A stretch of 35,660 nucleotides of DNA from Stenotrophomonas maltophilia. Lineage in GTDB: Bacteria > Pseudomonadota > Gammaproteobacteria > Xanthomonadales > Xanthomonadaceae. The position numbers and the translations under genes were made by a program. The stretch lies in the NCBI RefSeq assembly GCF_013464915.1, contig NZ_RAVT01000014.1, positions 62,839 to 98,498 of the forward strand. Direction: 5' to 3'. The stretch's first letter is position 1; each line of letters begins with the position of its first letter. The notes beneath the pieces are model-generated. The model was not told the origin of the DNA and did not search any database. It worked only from the letters and a program-made list of their open reading frames with translations. Shown one piece after another: positions 7,596-16,900 of the stretch.

Positions 7596-7611
7596 TGTGA
7601 TCACCGTCACA
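7596..7611. promoter_or_regulatory. CRP/Clp-type binding site
   Basis: TGTGATCACCGTCACA matches the TGTGA-N6-TCACA consensus perfectly. In Xanthomonadaceae the CRP homologue Clp binds this consensus and is itself inhibited by cyclic di-GMP (established for Xanthomonas). The site is ~190 bp before the start of the giant DUF11 gene. A weak -10-like TTAACT at 7630-7635 would place the site near -40 (class II position). Control of the downstream operon by Clp is an inference from orientation and distance. Confidence 0.75.
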
Positions 7612-7629
7612 CATTTGTTGTAAATGTGT
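7609..7629. promoter_or_regulatory. Inverted repeat next to the Clp site
   Basis: ACACATTT (7609-7616) and AAATGTGT (7622-7629) form a perfect 8-bp inverted repeat around GTTGT. It shares three bases with the CRP-type site and overlaps the presumed core promoter. It could be a second operator, so that an activator and a repressor compete. No binder is identified. Confidence 0.45.
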
Positions 7630-7689
7630 TAACTTGGTCACAGATGTATGTACCCAACCATCCGGGTGCAGGGACGAAGGCAGGTGCCA

Positions 7690-7777
7690 CGGAGCCGGCA
7701 GAACACGTAGTTGCGTGCGTCGCCGGTGCCGGGATTTCGTCCCAGGTCACCCATTGAACTTCGGCCCGTCTGCGGGC
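7690..7777 (+). promoter_or_regulatory. Structured 5' leader of the DUF11 gene
   Basis: Several short hairpins can be drawn in the probable untranslated leader. CACG-TAGTTG-CGTG lies around 7704-7717. GGGA-TTTCG-TCCC is at 7731-7743 and GCCCG-TCTG-CGGGC at 7764-7777. The last ends a few bases before the ribosome site GCGGGGAAA of the gene at 7795. I could not match this to a known riboswitch; the conserved core of the GEMM cyclic-di-GMP riboswitch is not present. Confidence 0.35.
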
Positions 7778-7794
7778 TGAGCGGGGAAATCAAC

Positions 7795-10700
7795 ATGTGG
7801 CAGTCGACGACGTCGCGCATTCGCGCGGGCGGTGGATGCGTTCATCCCGGAAAAAACCTGCAGTACCTGCACCCCGGTCGCTGGATGGCGGCTGGCCTGT
7901 TGCTGCTGCTGGCGATGCTGGCGCCTTCGATGGCGTGGGCTGCAGCCTATGCCACCGGCGGCAGCAGCCCGTATCGCAACACCGTGCTGTGGTTGACCTG
8001 GGGCGGCGGCGCCAATGGCGTGAACAACGTCGTGCTGAACGACGGCGCGACGTCGTCCATCGACATGCCCGTGGCAGCGGGGGTGAACCTGCGCGTGGAC
8101 TGCCGGTTGAACACCGCCGAAACCAACGTGCTGCGCAGCTATCGTCCCGGCAACTTCGGCGGGGACAGCCTTGACGATCTGTACAACATCGGGGGCACCG
8201 GCACCAGCAACCAGTTGATTGCCGGCATCGCGCGCGCCAGCGGCACCTCCAACTTCAGCATCACCTGCACCTCGACCCTGGGCGGGGCGCCCTACCGCCT
8301 GCGCGGCGTGGTGATGGCCGACGCCGAATCGATCAACAACAGTGGTGAGTTCGTCGAAGCCAGTGCCCAGGGCACCTGGAACGTGGTGGAGGTTCGCAAG
8401 AACCTGGCCAATGCCACCCCCTATCTGGTGAACAAGTCGACCAGCGGTGGCAACCAGGTGATCCGCTTCGGTCCCGGCAACGACGACAACACGGCGGCCG
8501 TTACCTTCCTCAGTTTCGACAATGCCGCACACGCGCCGGGCAACCTGGCGGTGAACATGGGCTTCTCGATGCGCGGCGGCGGTACCACTGCCATCGCCAT
8601 CGGCCTGCTGGTGCCGTATGCCGACTTCGGTGACGCCCCGCAGAGCTACGGCGATGCGATGCACGTGGTGGACGATCTGCAGTTCCGTTCCGATGGCATT
8701 CCGCAGGGCGCCAGCAACTTCAACATCAACACCGCCGGTTACACGCCGGGTGGGCTGGCACCACCGCTGACCGATTTCCTCGGCAGCCTGGGCCCGGATA
8801 CCGAACAGAGGAGCAGCTACAGCGCCGACGCACTGGGTGATGACAACTTCCCGCAGGCGGGTAGCCGTGAGGAAGACGCGTGGCCGACCAGCTACCGGTT
8901 GACGGTGATGCAGGCCGGCACGCTGATCACCCAGGCAGTGGCCTGCGTGGGCAATGGCAGCGTCGCCGGCTGGATCGACTTCAACCGCAATGGCCAGTTC
9001 GATGCGAACGAACGCAGTACAACCGCGGCCTGCAGTGGCGGACAGGCCAACCTGGGCTGGACCGTGCCCAGCGCGGTCAGCGCAGGTACGAGCTATGTAC
9101 GGCTGCGCTACTCCACCGTTGTGGCGCAGATCCAGGACCCGACCGGCGTGGCCGATGACGGCGAAGTGGAAGACCACCGCATCACCATCACCGCGCCGTC
9201 GCTGAAGGTGGTCAAGGGCAACAACGCCACCGGTGGCATCTGGAACTACGGCCAGGCCGGTACCCAGTACACGCTGACGGTGAGCAACACCAGTGATGTG
9301 CCCACCGGCAATCCGCCGAATGTCCCGGCCGGTGCCATCGTGGTGCGCGACCAGCTGCCGGCCGGCATCGTGCCCAACTGGACAGGCACACATGCAAGCG
9401 GCAGCTGGAGTTGCACGGCCAGCGGCCAGGATGTCACCTGTACCAGCAGCCAGGTGTTGGCCGCAGCCGGCAGCCCCGGCTCCAGCTCGGCGTTCACGCT
9501 GCCGGTGACGGTCACCGCGGCTGCGACCGGCGTGCTGACCAACCATGCCAGCGTCGGCGGCGGCTACGATCCCTTCAACAATGGCACTCCGCCGGCACCG
9601 GGCAGCAGCTGCACCGACGCCGACCATTGCACGCGCAGCGACGTGACCGTGCCGGTGACGCGGGTGGGCTACGCCAAGCGTTCGAACACCACCGGCCCGG
9701 TCGCGGTAGGCGCGACCGTGAGCTACACGGTGGATGTCACCGTGGCCGACGGCAACACCCGCGATGTGCTGACCTTCACCGACACCCTGGGCACCGGCCT
9801 GGATTTCGCCAGCGTCAGCAGCCCCGGTGCATTTACCTGCAACGCGGCCAACCCGCTGGTGTGCACGCTGCCGGCAGGCACGGTGCCGGGCACCTACAGC
9901 CTGAGCTACACGGCCACGGTGAATGCGCAGGCCAGTGGCCAGGTGATCAATACCGTGGTCGGCACGGGTACTGACACCCCTACCTGCAGCAGCAACTGCA
10001 CCACCACCACGCCCGTGGCGGCACCGCGCATCTCGGTCTCCAAGGCCAGCGGCACCGCCGGTCCGGTCGCCATCGGCGACAGTGTTGCCTACACCGTGAC
10101 GGTGCTGGTGGCAGACGCGCGCACCACGGCGGTGACCACGCTGACCGACACGCTCGGCACCGGCCTGGACTTCGGCAGCGTCACCAGCGCGGGGAGCTTC
10201 AGTTGCACGCCAGGCAATCCGCTGGTCTGCACGCTGCCGGCCGGCACCGTGCCGGGCAGCTATGCGTTCTCGTACACCGGCGTGGTCAACGCGCAGGCCA
10301 GCGGCCAGGTGCGCAATGCGGTGGTGCCCAGCGGCACTGACAACCCCTCCTGCGCAGGCAGCTGCGATACCACCACGCCGATGGCCGCCGCGCAGGTGGT
10401 CTACGCCAAGCAGGCCTCCACCGGCGGCCCGGTACGGGTCGGTGACCGCATCGACTACACCCTGACGGCGACGGTGACGCGTGCGCGCACCAGCGCCGTG
10501 GTCACCTTGACCGACACGCTGGGCAACGGCCTCGATTTTGCTGGTGTCAGCAGCGCAGGCATCTTCACCTGCAACGCCGCCAATCCGCTGGTGTGCACGC
10601 TGCCGGCCGGCACCGTGCCTGGCACCTACAGCCTCACCTACGGCGCCACCGTCAACGCGCAGGCCAGCGGCAGTGTGCGCAATGCCGTGCTCGGCAGCGG

Positions 10701-13700
10701 CACCGACAATCCGTCGTGCAGCGTGAACTGTGACACCACCACCCCGGTGGCGACGCCGGGCGTGAGCTATGCCAAGTCGGTGAACAGCACCGGTCCGGTC
10801 GCGGTGGGCGATCGCCTGACCTACACCCTGACCACGGTGGTGACCAATTCGCGCACCACCGATGTGGTGACCCTGACCGATACGCTGGGCACCGGCCTGG
10901 ACTTCGGTGCGGTGACCAGCGCGGGTGCCTACACCTGCAATGCCGCCAATCCGCTGGTCTGCACCCTGCCGGCTGGTACCGTGCCGGGCAGTTACAGCCT
11001 GACCTACACCGCGGTGGTGAACGCACAGGCTACCGGCCAGGTCACCAACGCCGTGCTCGGCAGCGGTGGCGACAACCCATCGTGTACCGCCAACTGCGGC
11101 ACCAGCACGCCGGTGACCGGCAGTGCGATCGACTATCGCAAGACCTCGGCCGCGGCCGGTTCGGTGAAGGTGGGTGACAGCATCGCCTACACACTGACTG
11201 CAGTGGTCAGCAACTCGCGCACCACGGCGGTGTTCACCCTGACCGACACGATGGGACCCGGCCTGGACTTCGGTGCGGTGACCGCCAGCCAGGGCTTCAG
11301 CTGCAATGCCGCCAATCCGTTGGTGTGCACGCTGCCGGCCGGTACGGTGCCGGGCACCTACACGGTGGACTACACCGCGCGGGTGAACGCGCAGGCCAAG
11401 GGCAGCGTCAGCAACGCGGTGCTCGGCAGTGGCACCGGCATCAACACATGCACCAGCAACTGTGGCACCACCACGCCGGTGCTGTCGGCGGTGGTGACCT
11501 ACCGCAAGCAGTCGAGCACCGTTGCCCCGGTTGTCGTGGGCAATGCGGTGGACTACAGCGTGGAAGTGACGGTCGCCAACTCGCAGACCCTCGATACGCT
11601 GACCCTGACCGATACCCTGGGCACCGGTCTGGACCTGCAGTCGGTTACCCAGCCGGGACCGTTCACCTGCAATGCCAGCAATCCGCTGGTCTGCACGCTG
11701 CCGGCCGGCACTGCGCCGGGCACCTATACGCTGGGCTACCGCGCGCTGGTCAATGCCCAGGCCAGCGGCAGCGTACGCAATGCCGTACTCGGCACCGGCG
11801 GTGACACGCCCACCTGCAGCGGCGACTGCAGCACCGAGCACGCGCTGGCCGAACCGCGCGTGGTTCTGGAGAAGCAGTCCGGACCTGCCAGCGGCACCGA
11901 AGTGCGACCGGGCGACCGCCTGCGCTACACGCTGGTGGCCACGGTCGAGCGCGCTGCGCTGCGGCGTCCGCTGCAGCTGGTGGATACGCCCGATGCGGGC
12001 TTGAGCATTGAGAGCCTGCCGGCCGGCTGCGTCCAGCAGGGACCGGAAATCGTCTGCACGGTGCCGGCAGGTAGCGCCATCGGTCGCCACGAGTTCGCCT
12101 ACCAGGCCGTGGTCAACCAGGAGGCCCGCACCGAGGTGCTGAACCGGCTGCGGGGTCAGTATCCGGACGGCTCGCCGCCGCCGGACTGCACAACCTGCGA
12201 GACGCGCCACAAGGTGGTGTCCGATTTCGCCCTGCGCATCACCAAGACCGCCAGCCCGCGACGGGTGAAGGTGGGCGACCTGGTGCGCTACCAGCTGGTG
12301 GTCGAGAACGTGGGCGGCAGCCATTGGCGTGACGGCATGGTGGTCGACACACCGCCGCCGGGCTTCAGCTATGTCGATGGTTCGATGCGCGTGGCTGACG
12401 ATGACGGCGCGTTCGCGCTGGCCAGCAGCCAGTCGCCGTTGCGCATCGGTGCCGTGGACATCGCGGTGGGGCGCAGTGCCACCATCACCTACCTGTTGCG
12501 GGTGGGTGCCGGTGTGCGCGCGGGCAACCACGTGAACCAGGCCGTGGCCACGGCTGACGATGGCAGTCCGCTGTCGAACATCGCCACCGCCGAGGTGGCG
12601 ATGGATGCCGATCCGCTGCTGGAAGACAGCCTGGTGTTCGGCACTGTGTTTGATGATCGTGACGGTGACGGCTGGCAGGACAGTGCCGAGCTGAGCGGCG
12701 TGCGTGTGCAGGGTGGCTTCGCCGCTTCGGCCTACGTACCGGGCTCGACCACGCTGGATCGCGGCGACGGCCCGCAGCCGTTGGCCGATGCCAGCGCGCC
12801 GCTGCTGCATGGTGTGCAGATTGGCGTGGTGCACGGCCGCGCGTCCACGTCCGACTCCGCTGAGTCGCATCAGGTGGTGCTGCGTCAGCGCCTGCGCGAA
12901 CTGTCCTTCAGTGATGACTTCATGCTGGAAAGCGCGCAGGGCCATCGCCTGCGGATGGACGCGCAGGGCGCCACGCGGGTGGAGCGCAGCGGTGAGGCCG
13001 GCAAGGGCCTGACCGCCGCCGAGCCGAGCGTGCGACGCGAGATCGCCCGTGTTGCCGAGGGCTACGAAGTGGCCTACGTGATCGGCAACGAAGGCATCCA
13101 GGAGCAGGGCATCCCCGGTGTGCGCCTGGCCACGGTGGAAGGCCTGCTGGTCGAGACCGATCCGTTCGGGCGCTACCACCTGGCGGACGTGCACGGTGGT
13201 GACGCGCGCCTGGGCCGCAACTTCATCATCAAGCTGGACCCGGCCACGCTGCCGGCCGGTGCCGAACTGAGCACCGAGAATCCGTTGCTGCGTCGTGTCA
13301 CCCAGGGCGTACCGACCCGCTTCAGCTTTGGCGTGCGCCTGCCGCCGTCGCCGCAGGCGGGCGCCGAGCGCATGGAGATCGCGCTGGGCGAGGTGCTGTT
13401 CGCGCCTGGCAGCAGCGAGCTGCAGGCCAGCTATCGGCCGGTGCTGAAGAAGATGGCCGAGGTGGTGGATCGCTACCAGGGCGGCGACGTGGTGATTGCC
13501 GCCAACGGCGAAAGCCAGGCACTGGCCTTCGCCCGCGCTGCGGTGGTGCGCGATGCGCTGCAGGCCGAGGTTGCGGAAAGTGCCCGTGCGGGCCTGACCG
13601 TGCAGCTGCGCACCGACGTGCGCGATCCGCACTCGCTGCTGGCCGGTGTGGATGCCGGTGGCGCACTGCTGGGCAACGTGCTGTTCGACACCGACAAGGC

Positions 13701-13968
13701 CACCGTACGCGATGAGTTCAAGCCGTTGCTGGCCGCCATCGCCGCGCGCCTGGAAACGCTGGGCGGTGGCCAGGTCAGCCTGGTTGGTCACACCGATGTG
13801 CGCGGCAGCCATGCCTACAACCAGGCGCTGGGCCTGCGTCGTGCAGACGCCGTGTTCGAGGCGCTGCGCAGCCAGCTCAGCCCCGCCGTGCAGCAGCGCC
13901 TGCGCGTTCGCAACGAGGAGAGCGCCGCCACCCGTGCGGCCGCCCGCCAACAGGAGGCCCGCCGATGA
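7795..13968 (+). CDS. Giant secreted CshA/GEVED/DUF11-repeat protein with tandem C-terminal OmpA-like domains
   Basis: This is a 2057-residue surface protein. The start at 7795 has GCGGGGAAA before it; residues 1-49 form a signal peptide with an unusually long N-region, a leucine-rich core and AWA before cleavage. A CshA-like domain (about 50-280) follows, then a GEVED-type domain starting DFGDAPQSYGDA and containing WIDFNRNGQFD and DDGEVEDH. Next come about nine DUF11-like units (about 470-1600), seven of them strictly spaced. An SdrD/CNA-B-like part follows (GTVFDDRDGDGWQDSAE; later VETDPFGRYHLADV). Near 1860-1945 is a degenerate OmpA-like unit lacking the TD loop, and near 1960-2045 a canonical one (LFDTDKATV; GHTDVRGSHAYNQALGLRRADAV) with the Asp and Arg that bind diaminopimelate in peptidoglycan. 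Four cysteines per typical repeat suggest disulphides. Its last 4 bases overlap the barrel gene. Role inferred: envelope-anchored adhesin or stalk. Confidence 0.85.
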   Translation: MWQSTTSRIRAGGGCVHPGKNLQYLHPGRWMAAGLLLLLAMLAPSMAWAAAYATGGSSPYRNTVLWLTWGGGANGVNNVVLNDGATSSIDMPVAAGVNLRVDCRLNTAETNVLRSYRPGNFGGDSLDDLYNIGGTGTSNQLIAGIARASGTSNFSITCTSTLGGAPYRLRGVVMADAESINNSGEFVEASAQGTWNVVEVRKNLANATPYLVNKSTSGGNQVIRFGPGNDDNTAAVTFLSFDNAAHAPGNLAVNMGFSMRGGGTTAIAIGLLVPYADFGDAPQSYGDAMHVVDDLQFRSDGIPQGASNFNINTAGYTPGGLAPPLTDFLGSLGPDTEQRSSYSADALGDDNFPQAGSREEDAWPTSYRLTVMQAGTLITQAVACVGNGSVAGWIDFNRNGQFDANERSTTAACSGGQANLGWTVPSAVSAGTSYVRLRYSTVVAQIQDPTGVADDGEVEDHRITITAPSLKVVKGNNATGGIWNYGQAGTQYTLTVSNTSDVPTGNPPNVPAGAIVVRDQLPAGIVPNWTGTHASGSWSCTASGQDVTCTSSQVLAAAGSPGSSSAFTLPVTVTAAATGVLTNHASVGGGYDPFNNGTPPAPGSSCTDADHCTRSDVTVPVTRVGYAKRSNTTGPVAVGATVSYTVDVTVADGNTRDVLTFTDTLGTGLDFASVSSPGAFTCNAANPLVCTLPAGTVPGTYSLSYTATVNAQASGQVINTVVGTGTDTPTCSSNCTTTTPVAAPRISVSKASGTAGPVAIGDSVAYTVTVLVADARTTAVTTLTDTLGTGLDFGSVTSAGSFSCTPGNPLVCTLPAGTVPGSYAFSYTGVVNAQASGQVRNAVVPSGTDNPSCAGSCDTTTPMAAAQVVYAKQASTGGPVRVGDRIDYTLTATVTRARTSAVVTLTDTLGNGLDFAGVSSAGIFTCNAANPLVCTLPAGTVPGTYSLTYGATVNAQASGSVRNAVLGSGTDNPSCSVNCDTTTPVATPGVSYAKSVNSTGPVAVGDRLTYTLTTVVTNSRTTDVVTLTDTLGTGLDFGAVTSAGAYTCNAANPLVCTLPAGTVPGSYSLTYTAVVNAQATGQVTNAVLGSGGDNPSCTANCGTSTPVTGSAIDYRKTSAAAGSVKVGDSIAYTLTAVVSNSRTTAVFTLTDTMGPGLDFGAVTASQGFSCNAANPLVCTLPAGTVPGTYTVDYTARVNAQAKGSVSNAVLGSGTGINTCTSNCGTTTPVLSAVVTYRKQSSTVAPVVVGNAVDYSVEVTVANSQTLDTLTLTDTLGTGLDLQSVTQPGPFTCNASNPLVCTLPAGTAPGTYTLGYRALVNAQASGSVRNAVLGTGGDTPTCSGDCSTEHALAEPRVVLEKQSGPASGTEVRPGDRLRYTLVATVERAALRRPLQLVDTPDAGLSIESLPAGCVQQGPEIVCTVPAGSAIGRHEFAYQAVVNQEARTEVLNRLRGQYPDGSPPPDCTTCETRHKVVSDFALRITKTASPRRVKVGDLVRYQLVVENVGGSHWRDGMVVDTPPPGFSYVDGSMRVADDDGAFALASSQSPLRIGAVDIAVGRSATITYLLRVGAGVRAGNHVNQAVATADDGSPLSNIATAEVAMDADPLLEDSLVFGTVFDDRDGDGWQDSAELSGVRVQGGFAASAYVPGSTTLDRGDGPQPLADASAPLLHGVQIGVVHGRASTSDSAESHQVVLRQRLRELSFSDDFMLESAQGHRLRMDAQGATRVERSGEAGKGLTAAEPSVRREIARVAEGYEVAYVIGNEGIQEQGIPGVRLATVEGLLVETDPFGRYHLADVHGGDARLGRNFIIKLDPATLPAGAELSTENPLLRRVTQGVPTRFSFGVRLPPSPQAGAERMEIALGEVLFAPGSSELQASYRPVLKKMAEVVDRYQGGDVVIAANGESQALAFARAAVVRDALQAEVAESARAGLTVQLRTDVRDPHSLLAGVDAGGALLGNVLFDTDKATVRDEFKPLLAAIAARLETLGGGQVSLVGHTDVRGSHAYNQALGLRRADAVFEALRSQLSPAVQQRLRVRNEESAATRAAARQQEARR
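9664..12231 (+). repeat. Seven DUF11-like coding repeats with exact 366-bp spacing
   Basis: The conserved lysine codon that opens each unit (YAK, VSK, YRK, LEK) lies at 9676, 10042, 10408, 10774, 11140, 11506 and 11872: six consecutive intervals of exactly 366 bp (122 codons). The next unit starts at 12244 (372 bp) and the preceding one at 9214 (462 bp). The block NPLVCTLPAGT recurs almost unchanged in units one to six, while other parts have diverged. Each of the first six units carries two cysteine pairs (TCNAANPLVC and a CxxxC near the end, for example CSSNC). Unit seven is the most diverged. Confidence 0.9.
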
Positions 13969-16900
13969 GCGCGCATCACTCTGCCGCCCGCCGTGCGGCC
14001 CGCCTGCCGCGCGCCGCGCTGTATCAGGCCCTGCTGCTCGGCCTGGCCGGTGCCACCCAGGCCGCGCCGCCCGCCGCCGAGCCGGCGCCGATCCGTTGTG
14101 ACGGCACCCAATGCAACGCCGAGGGCGAACTGTTGTTCAGCCTGCGCTCGCGCAGCTACGACGAACCTGTTACCGAGGGCACCTCGACGCGTTCCAGCTC
14201 GCAGGCCCTGCAACCGGACCGCCGGGTCAGCGTGGCGATCGATGAGCCGGGCAAGGCCACGGTGCGCGGTGAGTTCATGATCCGCCTGCCGGAAGGCGGC
14301 GCGATCTGGGCCACCGAAGATCCGGCGATGGGCCAGCCGGAACTGTCGGTCTCCGCACCGGGCATGGTTGCCTTCGACGAAGGCCGCATCGTGCGGCCGG
14401 TCGAGTTCTACGTGCGCGGCAACTACACCGCTTTCATCCAGCGCCTGGAAGTCAGCGTCTACCGTGGCAGCGACACGGATCGCGTGGCAGCACTGGCGAC
14501 GTTCGAACTGCCGGTGGCCGCCGTTGCCCAGGGCGTGTGGGATGGCACGTTGCCGGCCTCGACGCCGCTGCGTCGCGGCGACCGCCTGGTCTATGTGCTG
14601 CGCGCCTTCGATGCCGAGGGCAATGTTGATGAAACCACCGCGCAGTCGATGCAGCTGGTGACGCCGGCGGAATTCGAGCGCGGCAACCAGCAGTTGCGTG
14701 ACGCGCTGGAAGACCGCCGCGGTACTTCGGTGGATGCCAACCAGGCAGCGTCGTTGTCACTGTTGCAGCAGGTGTTCGATGGCAATGGCCTGCGCCAGCA
14801 GAACATCCCGGTATATGGCTCGCGGGTGCGCCTGCGTGGCCGCGACCTGCCGCTGGGGGCGTCGCTGAAGATCAACGGCGACAGCTACCCGCTGGACCAG
14901 GACCGCAAGTTCGCCGCCGAGTACCTGATGCCGATCGGCCATCATGCGTTCGACGTACGCGTGGAGCGGCCGGATGCACCGGCGATCGCGCGCACGCTGG
15001 AGGTCGATGTCAGCGGCCAGTACCTGTTCGGTGTCGGCCTGGCCGATATCACCGTGTACCAGAACAAGGCCAGTGGGGCAGGGCAGGACCTGGCCCGCGG
15101 CGAGCGCAACGATGATGTGCTCAGCGATGGCCGCCTGGCGTTCTACCTGAAGGCCAAGACCCGCGGCCGTTACCTGCTGACCGCGCAGGCCGATACCCAG
15201 AACCGTCCGCTGGATGAGTTGTTCACCGGTTTCACCACGGCCGATCCGCGCGACCTGTTCCGCAGCCTGGACCCGGACCTGTACTACCCGACCTACGGTG
15301 ACGACTCGTTGACCCAGCGCGATGTCGACAGCATGGGCCGCTTCTACCTGCGCATGGACTGGGACAAGAACCAGGCGTTGTGGGGCAACTACAACACCGG
15401 CCTGACCGGCACCGAATACGCGCAGTACGTGCGTTCGCTGTACGGTGCGGCACTGTCGTGGCGCTCGCGCGGTGCCAACGCCTGGGGTGATGCGCGCAGC
15501 GAGCTGCGCCTGTTCGGCTCACAGGCCGAGACCGCGCCGGGCCACAGCGAGTTCATCGGTACCGGCGGCAGCCTGTACTACCTGCGCCATGCCAGCATCC
15601 TCAGTGGTTCGGACCAGGTGGTGCTGGAAATCCGTGACCGCACCACCGGCCGCGTCGAGCAGCGCGTGCCGATGGTGCGTGGTGCCGATTACGAGATCGA
15701 CGCCCTGCAGGGTCGCATCCTGTTGACCCGGCCGCTGGCCCAGGTCAGCCGCGAGAACCTGCGCCGGATCAGCCGCGACGTGCCGCTGGACGGCTATGAG
15801 CAGCGACTGATCGTGGACTACGAGTGGGTGCCGACAGGCTTCGACAGCGACGACATCACCGCCGGGGTGCGCGGCAAGCACTGGTTCGGCGATCACGTGG
15901 CCGTGGGCGCCACCTACGTGGACGAGCAGCGCTCCGGCCAGGACTATTCGCTGAAAGGCGCGGACCTGACCCTGCAGGCCGGGCGTGGCACCTATCTGAA
16001 GGTGGAACACAGCCGCAGCGAAGCCACCAGTGCGCCGGTGTTCTTCTCCGACAACGGTGGCCTCAGCTTCAGCCGCCTCAATCCGGAAGGGCCGCGTGAA
16101 GGCGAGGCGACTGCAGTGGAAGCGCGCATCAACCTGCGTGAACTGGGGTGGACCCAGCGCGACTGGAGTGCCGGTGCCTGGTGGCGCCAGGTGGATGGCG
16201 GCTACTCGGTGGGCCGCTTCGACACCGGTCAGCGCGTGCGCGAGCAGGGCGCCGAGCTGCTCGGCTACGTGACCGACGACTTCAGCCTGTACGCGCGCTA
16301 CAGCGAGGCCCGCCGTGGCAATGCGTCGTTGATCCAGGCGCAGGCCACCGCCGAGTGGCGGATCGGCGAGAACGACCGCCTGTCGGCTGAGCTGCGTCGC
16401 GTGCAGGAAGACCGCGGTGCGGGCGGCAACGTGGCCGGCGTGCTGGCTGCGGCGCGCTACACGCACCGCATCGGTACTTCGCTGGATGTGTACGGCGGTG
16501 GCCAGCTGACCGTCGACGACGACCATGGCCGTTACGCCGACAACGATGCGGTGGTGGCCGGTGGCACCTGGACCTTCGCCAACCTCTCCACCGTCGGTGC
16601 TGAAGTCTCTGATGGCGACCGTGGCACCGCCGCGCAGGTCAATGCCGAGTACCGGCTGACCCCGCAGCACAGCTTCTATGGTGCCTTCACCCAGTCCACC
16701 GACCGCAGCGAGTACGACCCGTTGTTCAGCCCGAACGCCCAGGATGGCTGGACCCTGGGCCAGCGCTGGCGGTTGTCCGACCAGGTCAATGTGTTCAACG
16801 AGAGCCAGTTCCTGAAGTCCGGGCAGGAGTCCGGACTGGCACACACCTTCGGCATGGACTTCTATCCGGCAGTGGGGTGGAACGCGGGCTTCACGCTGAG

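Larger units (their letters stand above)
7424..7794. other. Long, palindrome-rich regulatory region upstream of the surface-protein operon
   Basis: No gene is seen in these 371 bp. It contains the inverted repeat GCTACA-AC-TGTAGC (7549-7562), the palindrome TGGCGCCA (7571-7578), a perfect CRP-type site, a second inverted repeat overlapping it, and a structured probable 5' leader. Its A/T-rich core (7580-7650) contrasts with the GC-rich flanks. This is an unusually large control region for this window. Confidence 0.7.

Noticed and set aside
7665..7794. Leader considered as a GEMM cyclic-di-GMP riboswitch
   Set aside because: The conserved GEMM core and tetraloop-receptor arrangement could not be found; only generic hairpins are visible.
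9664..12231. Regularly spaced repeats considered as a CRISPR-like or satellite array
   Set aside because: The 366-bp units are in-frame coding repeats translated into DUF11-like domains, with far too long a period for CRISPR and no cas genes.
7747..13950. A 2067-codon open frame on the minus strand opposite the DUF11 gene
   Set aside because: It is the in-register mirror of a GC-rich repetitive gene. The sense strand has a signal peptide, recognisable domains and a ribosome site; the antisense product is a His/Gly/Arg-rich low-complexity chain with no domain.
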